DNA of 64,000 bases from an uncultured Brachyspira sp. Its GTDB lineage: Bacteria > Spirochaetota > Brachyspiria > Brachyspirales > Brachyspiraceae. The notes beneath the pieces are model-generated. The model saw nothing but the letters and a program-made list of their open reading frames with translations, searched no databases and had not been told where the DNA came from. Shown piece after piece: positions 26,386-36,306 of the stretch. Where the stretch lies: NCBI RefSeq assembly GCF_949287625.1, contig NZ_CASEGO010000001.1, positions 1-64,000 on the forward strand, written 5' to 3'. The position numbers and the translations under genes were made by a program. Position 1 is the first letter of the stretch. Every line of letters begins with the position of its first letter.

Positions 26386-27648
26386 ATGGCTTATAAACAA
26401 TTAAATATTAATACTATATCAGATTATTTAAAAAGTATAGATGAAATGAAAAATATATTCTCAAGTTTTGATGATTTAGTTATAACAGAAATTGGAGACG
26501 GAAATTTAAATTATGTATACAGCATTACAAATAAAAAAAATGATAAAGAGACTGTAATCTTAAAACAGTCTGTACCTTTTTTAAGATGTGTGGGAGAAAA
26601 TTATCCTTTAGAAAAAGACAGAATGAAAATAGAGATAAAAACACTCAAAGAACAGTACAAATTATGTCCGAATCTAGTGCCTAAAATATATTATGATTCT
26701 GATGATATGTGCGTTGTTATAATGCAGAACCTAAATAAACATAAAGTACTTAGAGGGGAAATAATAAACGGAAGAAAATTTCCTAAAGCTGCAGAAGATT
26801 TAACAGATTTTCTTTCAAAAACATTATTTTTCACATCCGATTATTATTTAGACAGCAAAACAAAAAAAGCACTTGTCACTGAATATATGAATGCTGAATT
26901 ATGCAGTTTGACAGAGGATTTTATTTTTACCCACCCTTTTGAAGATAATGAAACTAATGTATTTTATGATGAATTAAATATAGAAAAAGTAAAACAATTT
27001 CAAAGAGATGCTTCACTAAAAACAGCAGCAGCTGAAATGAAATATGCATTTATGACAAAAGCAGAAGCGTTGCTTCATGGAGATTTTCATTTGGGAAGTT
27101 TTATGGGCAACGAAGAAGAAACTTATATAATAGATCCAGAATTTGCATTTTATGGTCCTATAGGTTTTGATATAGGAAAAGCAAGTGCTAACTTTTTTAT
27201 GGCTTATATATCTCAGGAATATCATCAGAAAAGACTTGGCACAAATTCTATAGAGTTTAGAAAATGGCTTTTTGATACTGCTAAATATATGATAACAGGT
27301 ACTTTAGAAAAATTTGAAAAATTATGGAAAAAGCATTTGAAAGATACTAAACCTCTATATTGGAATTATGATGAAGGAGAAAAACATTCTGAAGAGTATA
27401 TAAAAACTGTATTAAAAAGAATATTTAAAGATGCAGTTGGTTTTGCAGGCTGCGTACTTATAAGAAGAACTTTAGGACTTGCTAAAAATAAAGATATTGC
27501 TTCAATAGAAGATTTAAAAGAAAGAGCAAGGCTTGATTGGATATGCTTAGAAATTGGAAGAGAGTTTTTAGTAAATAGAGATAATATTGATACTATAGAA
27601 AAAGTTTCTGATATTGTAAATAAGTATTCAAGTATTGATAAAATCTAA
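26386..27648 (+). CDS. mtnK: 5-methylthioribose kinase
   Basis: The 420-aa protein is an aminoglycoside-phosphotransferase-fold kinase. Motifs are EIGDGNLNYVYSI (nucleotide loop), VILKQSVPFLRCVGENYPL (MtnK-specific, ATP-contact Lys), the catalytic LLHGDFHLGSFM near residue 227 and the metal-binding IDPEFAFYGPIGFDIG near 247. It phosphorylates 5-methylthioribose with ATP, supplying the substrate of MtnA encoded just upstream. HGDFHLGSF differs slightly from the usual HGDLHTGSI but keeps the catalytic Asp. AAAGGAGA precedes the ATG. The length is normal. Confidence 0.92.
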   Translation: MAYKQLNINTISDYLKSIDEMKNIFSSFDDLVITEIGDGNLNYVYSITNKKNDKETVILKQSVPFLRCVGENYPLEKDRMKIEIKTLKEQYKLCPNLVPKIYYDSDDMCVVIMQNLNKHKVLRGEIINGRKFPKAAEDLTDFLSKTLFFTSDYYLDSKTKKALVTEYMNAELCSLTEDFIFTHPFEDNETNVFYDELNIEKVKQFQRDASLKTAAAEMKYAFMTKAEALLHGDFHLGSFMGNEEETYIIDPEFAFYGPIGFDIGKASANFFMAYISQEYHQKRLGTNSIEFRKWLFDTAKYMITGTLEKFEKLWKKHLKDTKPLYWNYDEGEKHSEEYIKTVLKRIFKDAVGFAGCVLIRRTLGLAKNKDIASIEDLKERARLDWICLEIGREFLVNRDNIDTIEKVSDIVNKYSSIDKI

Positions 27649-27837
27649 TTAATTATAATAATTTTAAGCTGTATGTTTTTAATTTATATCTTTTTATTAA
27701 CTATGGCTTAAAATTATTTTTTATTATTTTAAAATATAAGTCTGATTTTTCTGTACTACATAATTATAATTGCTTAAAAATTTATTGAGATAAAATTATT
27801 CTAATATTTTTTCAATAGCTATAGTAATCAAAAAGTA

Positions 27838-27864
27838 AAAGTACTATCCTTGAAACAAATCTAT
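27838..27864. repeat. Degenerate end of a MITE-like repeat
   Basis: AAAGTACTATCCTTGAAACA followed by AATCTA resembles the reversed left end of the repeat family seen at 12.0, 16.7 and 23.2 kb. No second end is visible, so it is a remnant. The rest of the 292-bp gap between mtnK and the pseudogene shows nothing else. Confidence 0.4.
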
Positions 27865-27940
27865 TATAAAATAAAACTATTGCAACATAAGAATATATAA
27901 GGTAAAATGTCTCACCTTAAATGAAATATGGAGGAGAATT

Positions 27941-29943
27941 ATGAAAAGGTATTTAACAATAAAAAACTTTAGGAACATTAATCCAGTTTTGGAAAATGAA
28001 CATGATGGAAGCAAAGAAAATGAATTAAAGTACGGAAGATTATACCTTAACGGAGATATGAAGCAGGGAGCTTTAATAAGCATAATAGGAGCTAACGGCA
28101 TTGGAAAAAGCAATATACTTTCTGCAGTAGAAAAAGCTTTTACAGGCTGTATAGATGATAAAAGAGATAATCCAAAAATAGAAGGCTTTATAAACTGCAA
28201 ACCAGAAATTTCAATATTTATAGAAACTGATGAAGGAATAATATACAAAGGCAATGCTCAAAATAAAAATATTGTATGGACTGTTATAGAAAACAAAGAT
28301 TTATATGATATTGTTTTGAAAAAAAATTATATATATAAAATACTTAATTATATATTTAAAAGTGATGATGAAGTGTATAAGGATAATGAGCTATTTTATA
28401 TTTACAAAAATAATTACAATATTGATAATAACATAAAAACTGATAATGAAAAAGAAAATTTTAATGATATATTAGATTATTCTTCAGAAAAGATTTCGGA
28501 TATAATTTCTAAATACAAAGAAAATAAGAAAGTAGATAAATTAAAACTATTAATAAGCATACTTAAAACAGAATATTATGAACTTGATAAATGGAATAAT
28601 TATTTAATATATTATTAGATGAAGAGAAAATAAATAAAAGTGATTTGCAATATTTAACAGATATATTAATAAAAATTGACGGTATAGAAAACTCTCAAGT
28701 ATATGTTCATAAAAACAATATAAAAAGCGATGAACTTATAGTACCATGCTACAAAAAAAATGAAAACTCAATTTCAAAACATAACAGAAAAAATAACAAT
28801 AAAAACTTTATTAAAGAATCTAATTTTCTATATTCTTTATTTAAATCAGCCAATAACTTGGAAATGTATGAATATATATCAGATAATTACAGCAATATAT
28901 TATCTGATGTAGCATTTGCAAAACAAACAGAGAATGAAATAAATAAAATATTAGAAAATACCATATCTAAAAGGTTTAATGATTTATATATATCAAACAA
29001 TGAATTATATAAATCAAATAGTGATTATAATTTTAAGATATCATTAGAAAAAGAATTCATAAAAATATATTTTGAAAGTAAAAACGGACTTACAAATTTG
29101 GAAAATGAATCTGAAGGATTTAATTGGTTTTTTAGTTTATTTTTTAATACATTAAATTATAATGAGTTTAAAAAAGGAGATATTATTATAATAGATGAGC
29201 CAGAGCAGCATTTATCAGTACCTGTAATAAAAGAACTTAGAGAATTTTTAAAACAGTTTGCAAAAGATAATGGAGTTACAATTATAACATCTGTTCAAAT
29301 TCCATATTTTGCTGATATAAATTATTTGGACGAATTAAAAATAGCTGAAATAAAACAGGACGGTATAGGAATAAAAATAGAAAATGATTTCTCTGCAACT
29401 TATGGTAAATCGGATACTCTTGAAAAAATTATAAATGCATTCGGTATAAAACATATAGATATTACCAGAGATACAACACTAATATATGTAGAAGGCATTA
29501 TAGATTATAATTATTTCACAGCCTTTAAAATACTTATGGAATATACAGAAAATAAAGAAATAGATATAGCATTCATGCCTATTAACGGTATAGGAAGAGA
29601 GAATGACGAAAAGCAAAAAAATATCATAATAGAAGCATTATGCAATATATCGAAAAATCCTTCTATATTAATTGACGGTGATAACTCTGCCAATCAATTT
29701 AAAGAACTTGCTAAAAATACGAATCTCAAAGTAACACAGCTTACAGATATAAACAGCAATTTTGTTACAATAGAAGATTTATTTAGTGATGAAGACAAAC
29801 AAATGTACAAAATAGATAAAAAAAATAAAGACGCACTTTATTCAAGTTTATTTAAAAATAATATAATAGACTATTATAATAAAGGCTTAATATCTAAGGA
29901 AACAATAGATAATTTCTTTAAGGTGATAAGAGAAATTGATTAA
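27941..29943 (+). pseudogene. Frameshifted OLD-family ATPase-TOPRIM gene
   Basis: Two overlapping frames encode the halves of one protein like the 673-aa OLD-family protein at 21,094. The first (27941-28618) has Walker A SIIGANGIGKSN. The second, open from 28600 to 29943, has Walker B DIIIIDEPEQHLS, TOPRIM LIYVEGIIDYN and LIDGDNSANQ. Joining them by one missing base near 28,598-28,612 gives about 667 aa, matching the paralogue. The switch motif reads TSVQIPYFAD where the paralogue has TTTHNPSFID, so the conserved His is Gln. A strong GGAGGA site precedes the ATG, but no HTH gene or operator repeats accompany it. It is decayed, unless the shift is a sequencing error. Confidence 0.8.
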
Positions 29944-29964
29944 TAGAAATAATTTATAATAAAT

Positions 29965-29994
29965 AAAAGGGACTATTTTTTAATAGCCACTTTT
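29965..29994. terminator. Imperfect terminator hairpin between convergent genes
   Basis: AAAAGGGACTATT at 29966-29978 can pair imperfectly with AATAGCCACTTTT at 29982-29994, ending in A/T-rich runs on both sides. It lies between the OLD pseudogene and the convergent aminotransferase gene and may serve both. Confidence 0.5.
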
Positions 29995-30008
29995 ATAATT
30001 TATAAAAA

Positions 30009-31208
30009 TTATTTTTCTACTTCTTTTTTATATTTTATTAAACCTTCTTTTAATATTTCCATAGATCTTTTCAAGTCTTTAGCTTCCAAAGCATAACACA
30101 TTCTCACTTCATCTTTACCCAAACCTTCAGTAGCATAAAAACCTTCACCAGGAGCAAACATTACAGTTTCATTATCAAGATTAAAATCTTTTAAAAGCCA
30201 TATAGCAAAATCCTCAGCATTTTTCACTGGAAGTTTTGCAAGTACATAAAATGCACCTTCAGGCTCTTTCATTACTACGCCGTCCATCTTTGTAAGCTCT
30301 TCAAATAATATTTTTCTTCTATTGTCATATTCTTTTCTAGCAGCTTCAAAATAGTTGTCCGGCAAATCATATAAAGCAGCAGCACCAACCATTTCAAGTG
30401 TAGGAGCAGATAATCTAGCCTGACATTCTCTAAATACTGCATTACTGAAATCTTTATTTTTGCTTATTATACAGCCTATTCTAGCTCCGCATGCTGAGAA
30501 TCTTTTTGATATAGAATCAATTATTACAACATTATCTGCCAAATCTTTATAAGTACCAAAACTTATTGCTTTTCTGTCTCCGTAAACAAATTCTCTGTAT
30601 ACTTCATCACTTATGATGAACATATTATGTTTTTTAGCAAGATAAGCTATATCATCAAGCTCTTCTTTAGTAGATACAACACCAGTAGGATTTGAAGGGT
30701 TAGAGAACATATATGCTTTTGTCTTTGGAGTAATATGTTTTTCTATCTCATCACGGTTAGGAAGATGGAATCCTTTTTCTGCATAAGTTCTAACAGCATT
30801 ACGTTTGATATCAAGCACATCATAAAAACTGTTATAATTAGCATAGTAAGGTTCTGCTACCAAAATTTCATCACCCTCATCAAAAATAGCAAGCAAACTG
30901 AATAATATTGCTTCACTTCCGCCATTAGTAATAGTTATTTCATTTTCTTCATAATGAACACCCAATTTATCATAATACTCTTGAATTTTATTAATAAGCG
31001 GTTTCATACCTCTTGAATGTTCATATTTAAGGGTTTTTCCTTTGTATTTAGAAATAGCTTCCAAAAATACGCTTGGTGTTTCAATATCAGGCTGTCCTAT
31101 ATTAAGATGGTATATTTTTATTCCTCTTTTTACAGCTTCTTCAGCATATGGATTTAACTTTCTTACAGGCGAAGTTTTTAGCCTTTGAATTCTTTTAGAT
31201 ATATACAT
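30009..31208 (-). CDS. Class I/II pyridoxal-phosphate aminotransferase
   Basis: The 399-aa protein shows the aspartate-aminotransferase fold-type I pattern: HLNIGQPDIETP near residue 34, NGGSEAILFSLLAI near 95, FSNPSNPTGVV near 170, ISDEVYREFVYG near 203 and the PLP lysine in VIIDSISKRFSACGARIG near 234. It probably transfers amino groups between an amino acid (aspartate, alanine or aromatic) and 2-oxoglutarate. The exact substrate cannot be read. The start MYISKR at 31208 is chosen because GGAGAGG lies ahead of it; a TTG at 31220 overlaps that site. Confidence 0.88.
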   Translation of the reverse strand: MYISKRIQRLKTSPVRKLNPYAEEAVKRGIKIYHLNIGQPDIETPSVFLEAISKYKGKTLKYEHSRGMKPLINKIQEYYDKLGVHYEENEITITNGGSEAILFSLLAIFDEGDEILVAEPYYANYNSFYDVLDIKRNAVRTYAEKGFHLPNRDEIEKHITPKTKAYMFSNPSNPTGVVSTKEELDDIAYLAKKHNMFIISDEVYREFVYGDRKAISFGTYKDLADNVVIIDSISKRFSACGARIGCIISKNKDFSNAVFRECQARLSAPTLEMVGAAALYDLPDNYFEAARKEYDNRRKILFEELTKMDGVVMKEPEGAFYVLAKLPVKNAEDFAIWLLKDFNLDNETVMFAPGEGFYATEGLGKDEVRMCYALEAKDLKRSMEILKEGLIKYKKEVEK

Positions 31209-31331
31209 ATTCCTCTCCAAATTTTTATATATAGTAATCTAAAAAAACAGGATATATCAAACTATTAAAATTGTCAATATAATATATTTATAATACTAAA
31301 TTTTTTATAATAGATTAATTAAAAGGCATAT

Positions 31332-31358
31332 AAAAAAACCATACTCTCTCAAGTATGG
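31332..31358 (-). terminator. Terminator of the tRNA-Lys/tRNA-Glu unit
   Basis: CCATACT at 31339-31345 pairs with AGTATGG at 31352-31358 around a 6-nt loop. On the minus strand seven T follow (31332-31338). It lies directly downstream of tRNA-Glu. Confidence 0.88.
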
Positions 31359-31368
31359 CAAAATAACG

Positions 31369-31442
31369 AACCGGTGACGGGTTTCGAACCCGCGCATGCA
31401 GGAATGAAAATCCTGTGTGTTAAGCCTCTTCACCACACCGGC
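31369..31442 (-). tRNA. tRNA-Glu (anticodon UUC)
   Basis: On the minus strand the cloverleaf reads acceptor GCCGGTG, D-arm GTG/CAC, anticodon stem CAGGA/TCCTG with loop TTTTCAT (anticodon TTC), and T-arm with TTCGAAA. The 3' acceptor is CACCGGT, giving a G-U first pair, and CCA is not encoded. It lies 32 bp after tRNA-Lys and shares its terminator. Confidence 0.9.
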
Positions 31443-31474
31443 ATATTAAATATAAATAGAACACAAACTCTATG

Positions 31475-31547
31475 TGAGCCAAGAAAGGTTCGAACTTTCG
31501 ACAACCGCCTTAAAAGGGCGATGCTCTACCGACTGAGCTATTGGCCC
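31475..31547 (-). tRNA. tRNA-Lys (anticodon UUU)
   Basis: On the minus strand: acceptor GGGCCAA with TTGGCTC, D-arm GCTC/GAGC, anticodon stem TCGCC/GGCGG with loop CTTTTAA (anticodon TTT), T-arm GAAAG/CTTTC with TTCGAAC, discriminator A. CCA is not encoded. It is transcribed first in a two-tRNA unit with tRNA-Glu. Confidence 0.93.
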
Positions 31548-31632
31548 GTTTGTTTCATTCATTTGAATGTTTGTATATAATAGCATATTATTATTTTTTG
31601 TCAAGTGCTAAAAACAATTTTTTTCATAATTA

Positions 31633-32346
31633 TTATAGAAATATATTCCAAGGATTATAATTAGGTAAGTCCGCCTCTGCATAGATATATTCATCTTTTG
31701 TAGGATGCGGAAATCTCAGACTTTTGGCGAATAACGCTAAAGGAACATCATCTCTGTCATATTTTATATAATTTCCATATTTCCTGTCTCCATATATAGT
31801 GTGTCCTATATTTGAAAGCTGAACTCTTATTTGATGAAATCTTCCTGTTTCTAATTCTATTTTTAATAAGCTCAAATTTTTTATCAAATCTTCTTTTACA
31901 ACTTCGTATTTTAATTTTGCTATTTTGGCATTTTTAGTATTTTCAAAAACCACCTGAGCAATATTACCTAATTTATTTGTTTTTTTTATAAGATAGTTTT
32001 CAAGCCTGCCCTCTTTATCTAAAAGTATGCCATTAACAACAGCATAATAAGTCTTCTCAAACTTTCTATCTCTTATGGCCTCGCTTAATCTTGAAGCAGC
32101 CTTAGAAGTTTTGGAAAAAACCATTATTCCAGACACTGGTCTGTCTAATCTATGAACAAGGCCCAAAAATACATTTCCTTTTTTATTGTATTTTATTTTT
32201 ATATAATCTTTTATATTATCAAAAAAAGATAAATCCCCAGTTATATCGCCCTGCACAGGTATATTAGGAGGCTTCACTGCCACTATTATATGATTGTCCT
32301 CATAGATTGGATTAATATAATTTGTCATTTCTTTTTCTATATTCAT
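31633..32346 (-). CDS. RluA-family pseudouridine synthase
   Basis: The 237-aa protein has the RluA catalytic motif GLVHRLDRPVSGIMVFSKTS near residue 63, with the catalytic Asp in HRLD. It continues with KTYYAVVNG near 101 and the C-terminal LETGRFHQIRVQLSNIGH and GDRKYG motifs. There is no S4 RNA-binding domain, unlike RluC/D, so it resembles shorter RluA/TruC-type proteins. It would convert uridine to pseudouridine in rRNA or tRNA; the target base is unknown. It starts without a strong Shine-Dalgarno site. It sits between tRNA genes, all on the minus strand. Confidence 0.9.
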   Translation of the reverse strand: MNIEKEMTNYINPIYEDNHIIVAVKPPNIPVQGDITGDLSFFDNIKDYIKIKYNKKGNVFLGLVHRLDRPVSGIMVFSKTSKAASRLSEAIRDRKFEKTYYAVVNGILLDKEGRLENYLIKKTNKLGNIAQVVFENTKNAKIAKLKYEVVKEDLIKNLSLLKIELETGRFHQIRVQLSNIGHTIYGDRKYGNYIKYDRDDVPLALFAKSLRFPHPTKDEYIYAEADLPNYNPWNIFL

Positions 32347-32466
32347 GTTTTTACCGCTATATATTTAATATAAAATATTTTAAAACATTAGAAGTTATTG
32401 TCAAGTGGATAAAATTAATTATTAAAGTAGTGAGTAGTTTATTTTGATTAGTAAACAAAAGGAATG

Positions 32467-32539
32467 TGCCCAGTCAGGGAATCGAACCCTAGACACAAGG
32501 ATTTTCAGTCCTTTGCTCTACCTACTGAGCTAACTGGGC
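32467..32539 (-). tRNA. tRNA-Phe (anticodon GAA)
   Basis: On the minus strand: acceptor GCCCAGT with ACTGGGC, D-arm GCTC/GAGC, anticodon stem AAGGA/TCCTT with loop CTGAAAA (anticodon GAA), T-arm with TTCGATT, discriminator A. CCA is not encoded. It lies in the 385-bp gap between the pseudouridine synthase and the GldG-like gene; the rest of that gap is A/T-rich with no other feature seen. Confidence 0.94.
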
Positions 32540-32731
32540 AAGTGATAATTATCATAACATACATATAAAAAATGTCAAGCATTAATATAAAAATTATTAC
32601 AAAAAATATATTTTTAGGTTTATACTTTTATATATTTTGACAAATAATAATGTTAATATATAATAATATTCTTTAATCCAAAATATATTAATTAAATATA
32701 AAAAAATAAACATTTAATGAGCAGGTAATAC

Positions 32732-34771
32732 ATGACAAAGAAAAAAGACAGAATAATAACATTTTCATTGATAGTTGTAATTATAATACTGATAAACGCT
32801 ATAATTAATCAATTCACCCCAATGATAGATTTAACAAAAGATAAAGTATACTCTCTAAGCAAAGAAAGCAAAAACTTGGTAAAAAATTTAAAAGAACCTA
32901 TGAGTATAAAGTTTTTTGTTACGCCAAATCTTCCGCCTCCTTTTTCAACTTATGAGAAATACGTAAAAGATTTGTTTGAAGGATATAAAACAGCAGGCGG
33001 AAAAAATATAAGTTTTGAAGTAGTAGACGCATCAAAACATTCTGAATTAGCTTCTCAGCACAGAATAAATCCAACTCAAATAAGTGTTTTAGAAAAAGAT
33101 CAAACTCAGACTAAAGTAGCATATATGGGACTTTCTTTTATATACGGAGACTCTATAGAAACTATACCTTTTATTCAATCAACTGAAGGTTTAGAATATA
33201 ATATAGATACAATTATAAGAAAAATGATGGATAAAAACGACAGATTAAAAAGACTTGAAAATAATTTAAATGTTTATTATATATCATCGCCTGAAATATA
33301 TGATCTTCTTCAAATAGGAGCAATGGAAATTATACCAGACTCTATTATGCAGGCAGTTGCTGAAGCAAATAAAGACTTAATGAACAAAGTAAAGTTTATA
33401 AATGTAGATATGACAAACCCTACTAAAGAAAATGAAGAATTATTAAAAAAATTAAATGTAGAAAAGATAGAATGGGAAGATATAAAAGACCCAGACGGAA
33501 ATATAGTAGCAAATAAAGGAAGTGCTTATTTCGCATTGGTTTTAGAAAACGGAGATGATATAAGACATCTTTCTACATCATATATCTTATATGGGGCTTT
33601 TGATCAAATAAAAGATGAAATATCAAAAAATATAGACAGTATGCTAGGACTTAAAGCTACTATAGGATATATACAAGGTCATGAAGAGGCAAACTACATA
33701 ACTATACCTCCTCAATTCGGCGGAAATCCTAATGATGCATATGACAGTGTAAGCGAGTATGTATCAGAAATAGAAGGAAATTATAATTTTGAAGCAGTTG
33801 ATATTTCTTTAAATGATATACCTTCTAATATAGACGCTTTAATAGTTTTAGGAAGCAAAACTGCATTCAGCGACTATGAATTATATAAATTAGATCAATT
33901 TATTATGAGCGGAAAGCCGGTACTATTTATGCTTAACGGCGTACAAATAAATCAGGACGATCCAGCTGCTCAAATGTACGGACCTAAACTTGTACCTGTT
34001 ACAAACAGATTAAATGAAATACTTCCTAATTACGGATTTACTGTAGCTGCTAATATGATATTTGATGATAATGCATACAAGGCACAATTACAGCAGGGTA
34101 TGCCTGAACAGAAAATGTACTACATACCTTTAATAGCTTCAGAAAATATCAATGCCAAAAGCGATATAACTAAAAGTATTAATTTAATGCTTACACCTAT
34201 ATCATCAGAAATTTTAACAAATACAAATAACACTGATATAAAAGTTACACCTCTAATTTACACTAGTGATAAAAGCTGGGTTGAAACAGAGAATTTTACC
34301 GCATCTATGACTGGAATGCCTCAAGATTCAAGTAAATTATCAAAAAGATTATTAGCTTCTGTATTTGAAGGAAAGATGAACAGTGCATTTGAAGGAAAGG
34401 ATATACCATTATCAGATAATACTCAAAACAATATTAATAATGATATAAACAGAATTAACTCCACTACAAGCGGAAAAGTTATAGCTGTAGGCTCTTATGA
34501 AATGGCTAAAAACAGTGCTTATACTGCAAACAAAATTTTCTTAATGAATCTGGTTGATTATATGGTAGGAGATAACGGACTTATGAGCATAAGAAGAAAA
34601 GGAGCTGTATATAATCCTCCTTATCAAGTGCCAGAGACTGTAAAACTATTTGTAAGAGTTATAAATATAGTTATGCTTCCTGCTGCTGTTATAGTATTTG
34701 GGCTTATGCTATGGAGTTCAGATAAAAAGAGAAGAGAGAAGATTTTTGAAAAGTTTAATAATAAAAATTAA
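32732..34771 (+). CDS. GldG-like ABC-transporter auxiliary protein
   Basis: The 679-aa protein has an N-terminal membrane helix (residues about 8-28), a large extracytoplasmic region and a C-terminal membrane helix near 645-667 followed by a basic tail. The N-terminal region DLTKDKVYSLSKESKNLVKN and SIKFFVTPNLPPPFSTYEKY is typical of the GldG/ABC_transp_aux family, which includes gliding-motility GldG and intraflagellar-transport-like domains. Such genes usually follow an ABC ATPase and a GldF-like permease; neither is adjacent here. radA follows after only 5 bp, so they share a transcript. The role is unknown. Confidence 0.78.
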   Translation: MTKKKDRIITFSLIVVIIILINAIINQFTPMIDLTKDKVYSLSKESKNLVKNLKEPMSIKFFVTPNLPPPFSTYEKYVKDLFEGYKTAGGKNISFEVVDASKHSELASQHRINPTQISVLEKDQTQTKVAYMGLSFIYGDSIETIPFIQSTEGLEYNIDTIIRKMMDKNDRLKRLENNLNVYYISSPEIYDLLQIGAMEIIPDSIMQAVAEANKDLMNKVKFINVDMTNPTKENEELLKKLNVEKIEWEDIKDPDGNIVANKGSAYFALVLENGDDIRHLSTSYILYGAFDQIKDEISKNIDSMLGLKATIGYIQGHEEANYITIPPQFGGNPNDAYDSVSEYVSEIEGNYNFEAVDISLNDIPSNIDALIVLGSKTAFSDYELYKLDQFIMSGKPVLFMLNGVQINQDDPAAQMYGPKLVPVTNRLNEILPNYGFTVAANMIFDDNAYKAQLQQGMPEQKMYYIPLIASENINAKSDITKSINLMLTPISSEILTNTNNTDIKVTPLIYTSDKSWVETENFTASMTGMPQDSSKLSKRLLASVFEGKMNSAFEGKDIPLSDNTQNNINNDINRINSTTSGKVIAVGSYEMAKNSAYTANKIFLMNLVDYMVGDNGLMSIRRKGAVYNPPYQVPETVKLFVRVINIVMLPAAVIVFGLMLWSSDKKRREKIFEKFNNKN

Positions 34772-34776
34772 TAAAT

Positions 34777-36159
34777 ATGGCAAAGAAAAATAACACAATA
34801 TTTGTCTGCGATAATTGCGGAGAAAGCACTATTAATTGGATGGGTAAATGCCCTTCCTGCGGTTCTTGGAATAGCTTAAAACCCTTTACAGAACCAACTG
34901 AAAATACAAATAAAGCTGTAAGAGAAAGAACTTCCGTTTCTTCAGATAAGGCTCAATTAACATCTATAAAAAAAATAAAAACTAATGAAAGTGCAAGAAT
35001 ATCAACAAATATAGATGAGCTTAACAGAGTTTTAGGAGGCGGAATTGTATCTGGAAGTGTCATACTTATAGGAGGCGAACCTGGCATTGGTAAATCTACT
35101 TTGCTTTTGCAGGTTGCTTCAAATATTGCTAAAAATGAAAAAGTGTATTATTTCACAGGCGAAGAATCTATTGAGCAGATAAAATTAAGAGCTGATAGGC
35201 TTGCTTTGGAAGATTCAGACTTTTTAATATCATCAGAGTCCAACTGCGATAATATAATAAATACATTATTAGATAATCCTCCTACACTAGCTATAATAGA
35301 CTCTATACAAACAGTATACAGCCCTTCAACAAATAGTATAGCAGGCTCTCCAGCACAAATAAAAAACTGTGCATGGGCTTTAATGCAGACTGCCAAATTA
35401 AAAAATATAACTATATTTTTAGTAGGACATATCACAAAAGAAGGAACTATAGCAGGACCAAAAATTTTAGAGCATATAGTAGACTGTGTTCTTTATTTTG
35501 AGGGCGATGATAAAGGAATATACAGAATATTAAGAGCTGTAAAAAACCGTTACGGAGCGGTAGATGAAGTCGGAATATTTGAAATGGCTGAAAAAGGATT
35601 AATGGAAGTAAAAGACCCTTCAAGAGTATTTACTAGAGGATTAAATGAAGCAGTATTTGCTGGAAGTGTAATAACACCAGTAATAGAGGGGAGCAGAGTA
35701 TTTTGCGTTGAAGAAGAGGCATTAGTAGGAAGCAGTGCATTCGGATATCCTAGAAGGCTTACTATAGGTTATGATCAGTACAGACTTCTTATAATAATAG
35801 CAATACTGGAAAAACGTGCACATCTAAACCTTTCAAATCAAGATGTATATATTAATATAGCAAACGGACTTAATGTAAAAGAAACAGCAAGCGATTTATC
35901 TATAGCGATGGCAATAGCCTCCAGTATGTCTGGAATATCTATTCAAAGAACAACTGCATATATTGGTGAATTGGGACTTTCTGGAGAAATAAGACCTGTA
36001 AGATTTATAGAAAGAAGAATAAAAGAAATGAAAAAATTCTCTCTAAAAGAAGTATATATTTCTAAGCGTGCATTAAAAGAAGTAAAAAATATAGAGGGAA
36101 TAAAAATTATAGGATTAGAACATATTTCAGAGGCTGTAAAAAGATTAGGTATATCATAA
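34777..36159 (+). CDS. radA: DNA repair protein RadA (Sms)
   Basis: The 460-aa protein has the N-terminal zinc finger (CDNCGESTINWMGKCPSCGSW split over residues 7-27, C-x2-C and C-x2-C). A RecA-like ATPase follows with Walker A GGEPGIGKST near residue 97, Walker B LAIIDSIQTV near 170 and the RadA-specific KNRYG near 260. The C-terminal Lon-protease-like domain has DLSIAMAIASS and GELGLSGEIRPV. RadA drives branch migration during recombinational repair. It lies 5 bp after the GldG-like gene and shows no strong ribosome-binding site, so coupling is likely. Confidence 0.95.
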   Translation: MAKKNNTIFVCDNCGESTINWMGKCPSCGSWNSLKPFTEPTENTNKAVRERTSVSSDKAQLTSIKKIKTNESARISTNIDELNRVLGGGIVSGSVILIGGEPGIGKSTLLLQVASNIAKNEKVYYFTGEESIEQIKLRADRLALEDSDFLISSESNCDNIINTLLDNPPTLAIIDSIQTVYSPSTNSIAGSPAQIKNCAWALMQTAKLKNITIFLVGHITKEGTIAGPKILEHIVDCVLYFEGDDKGIYRILRAVKNRYGAVDEVGIFEMAEKGLMEVKDPSRVFTRGLNEAVFAGSVITPVIEGSRVFCVEEEALVGSSAFGYPRRLTIGYDQYRLLIIIAILEKRAHLNLSNQDVYINIANGLNVKETASDLSIAMAIASSMSGISIQRTTAYIGELGLSGEIRPVRFIERRIKEMKKFSLKEVYISKRALKEVKNIEGIKIIGLEHISEAVKRLGIS

Positions 36160-36306
36160 ACTCACATATTTTTTATTAAAGAAATTAAAAAATTACCGTT
36201 AATAATTGTATTAAGGTGCAATAATAAAAATATAATTGAAAAATATCATATTATAATATATAATATTACTATATAAAATATTATATTTATACATCAAGGA
36301 GAAGCT

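Noticed and set aside
31374..31580. 68-codon open frame
   Set aside because: It overlaps tRNA-Glu and tRNA-Lys, which explain the sequence.
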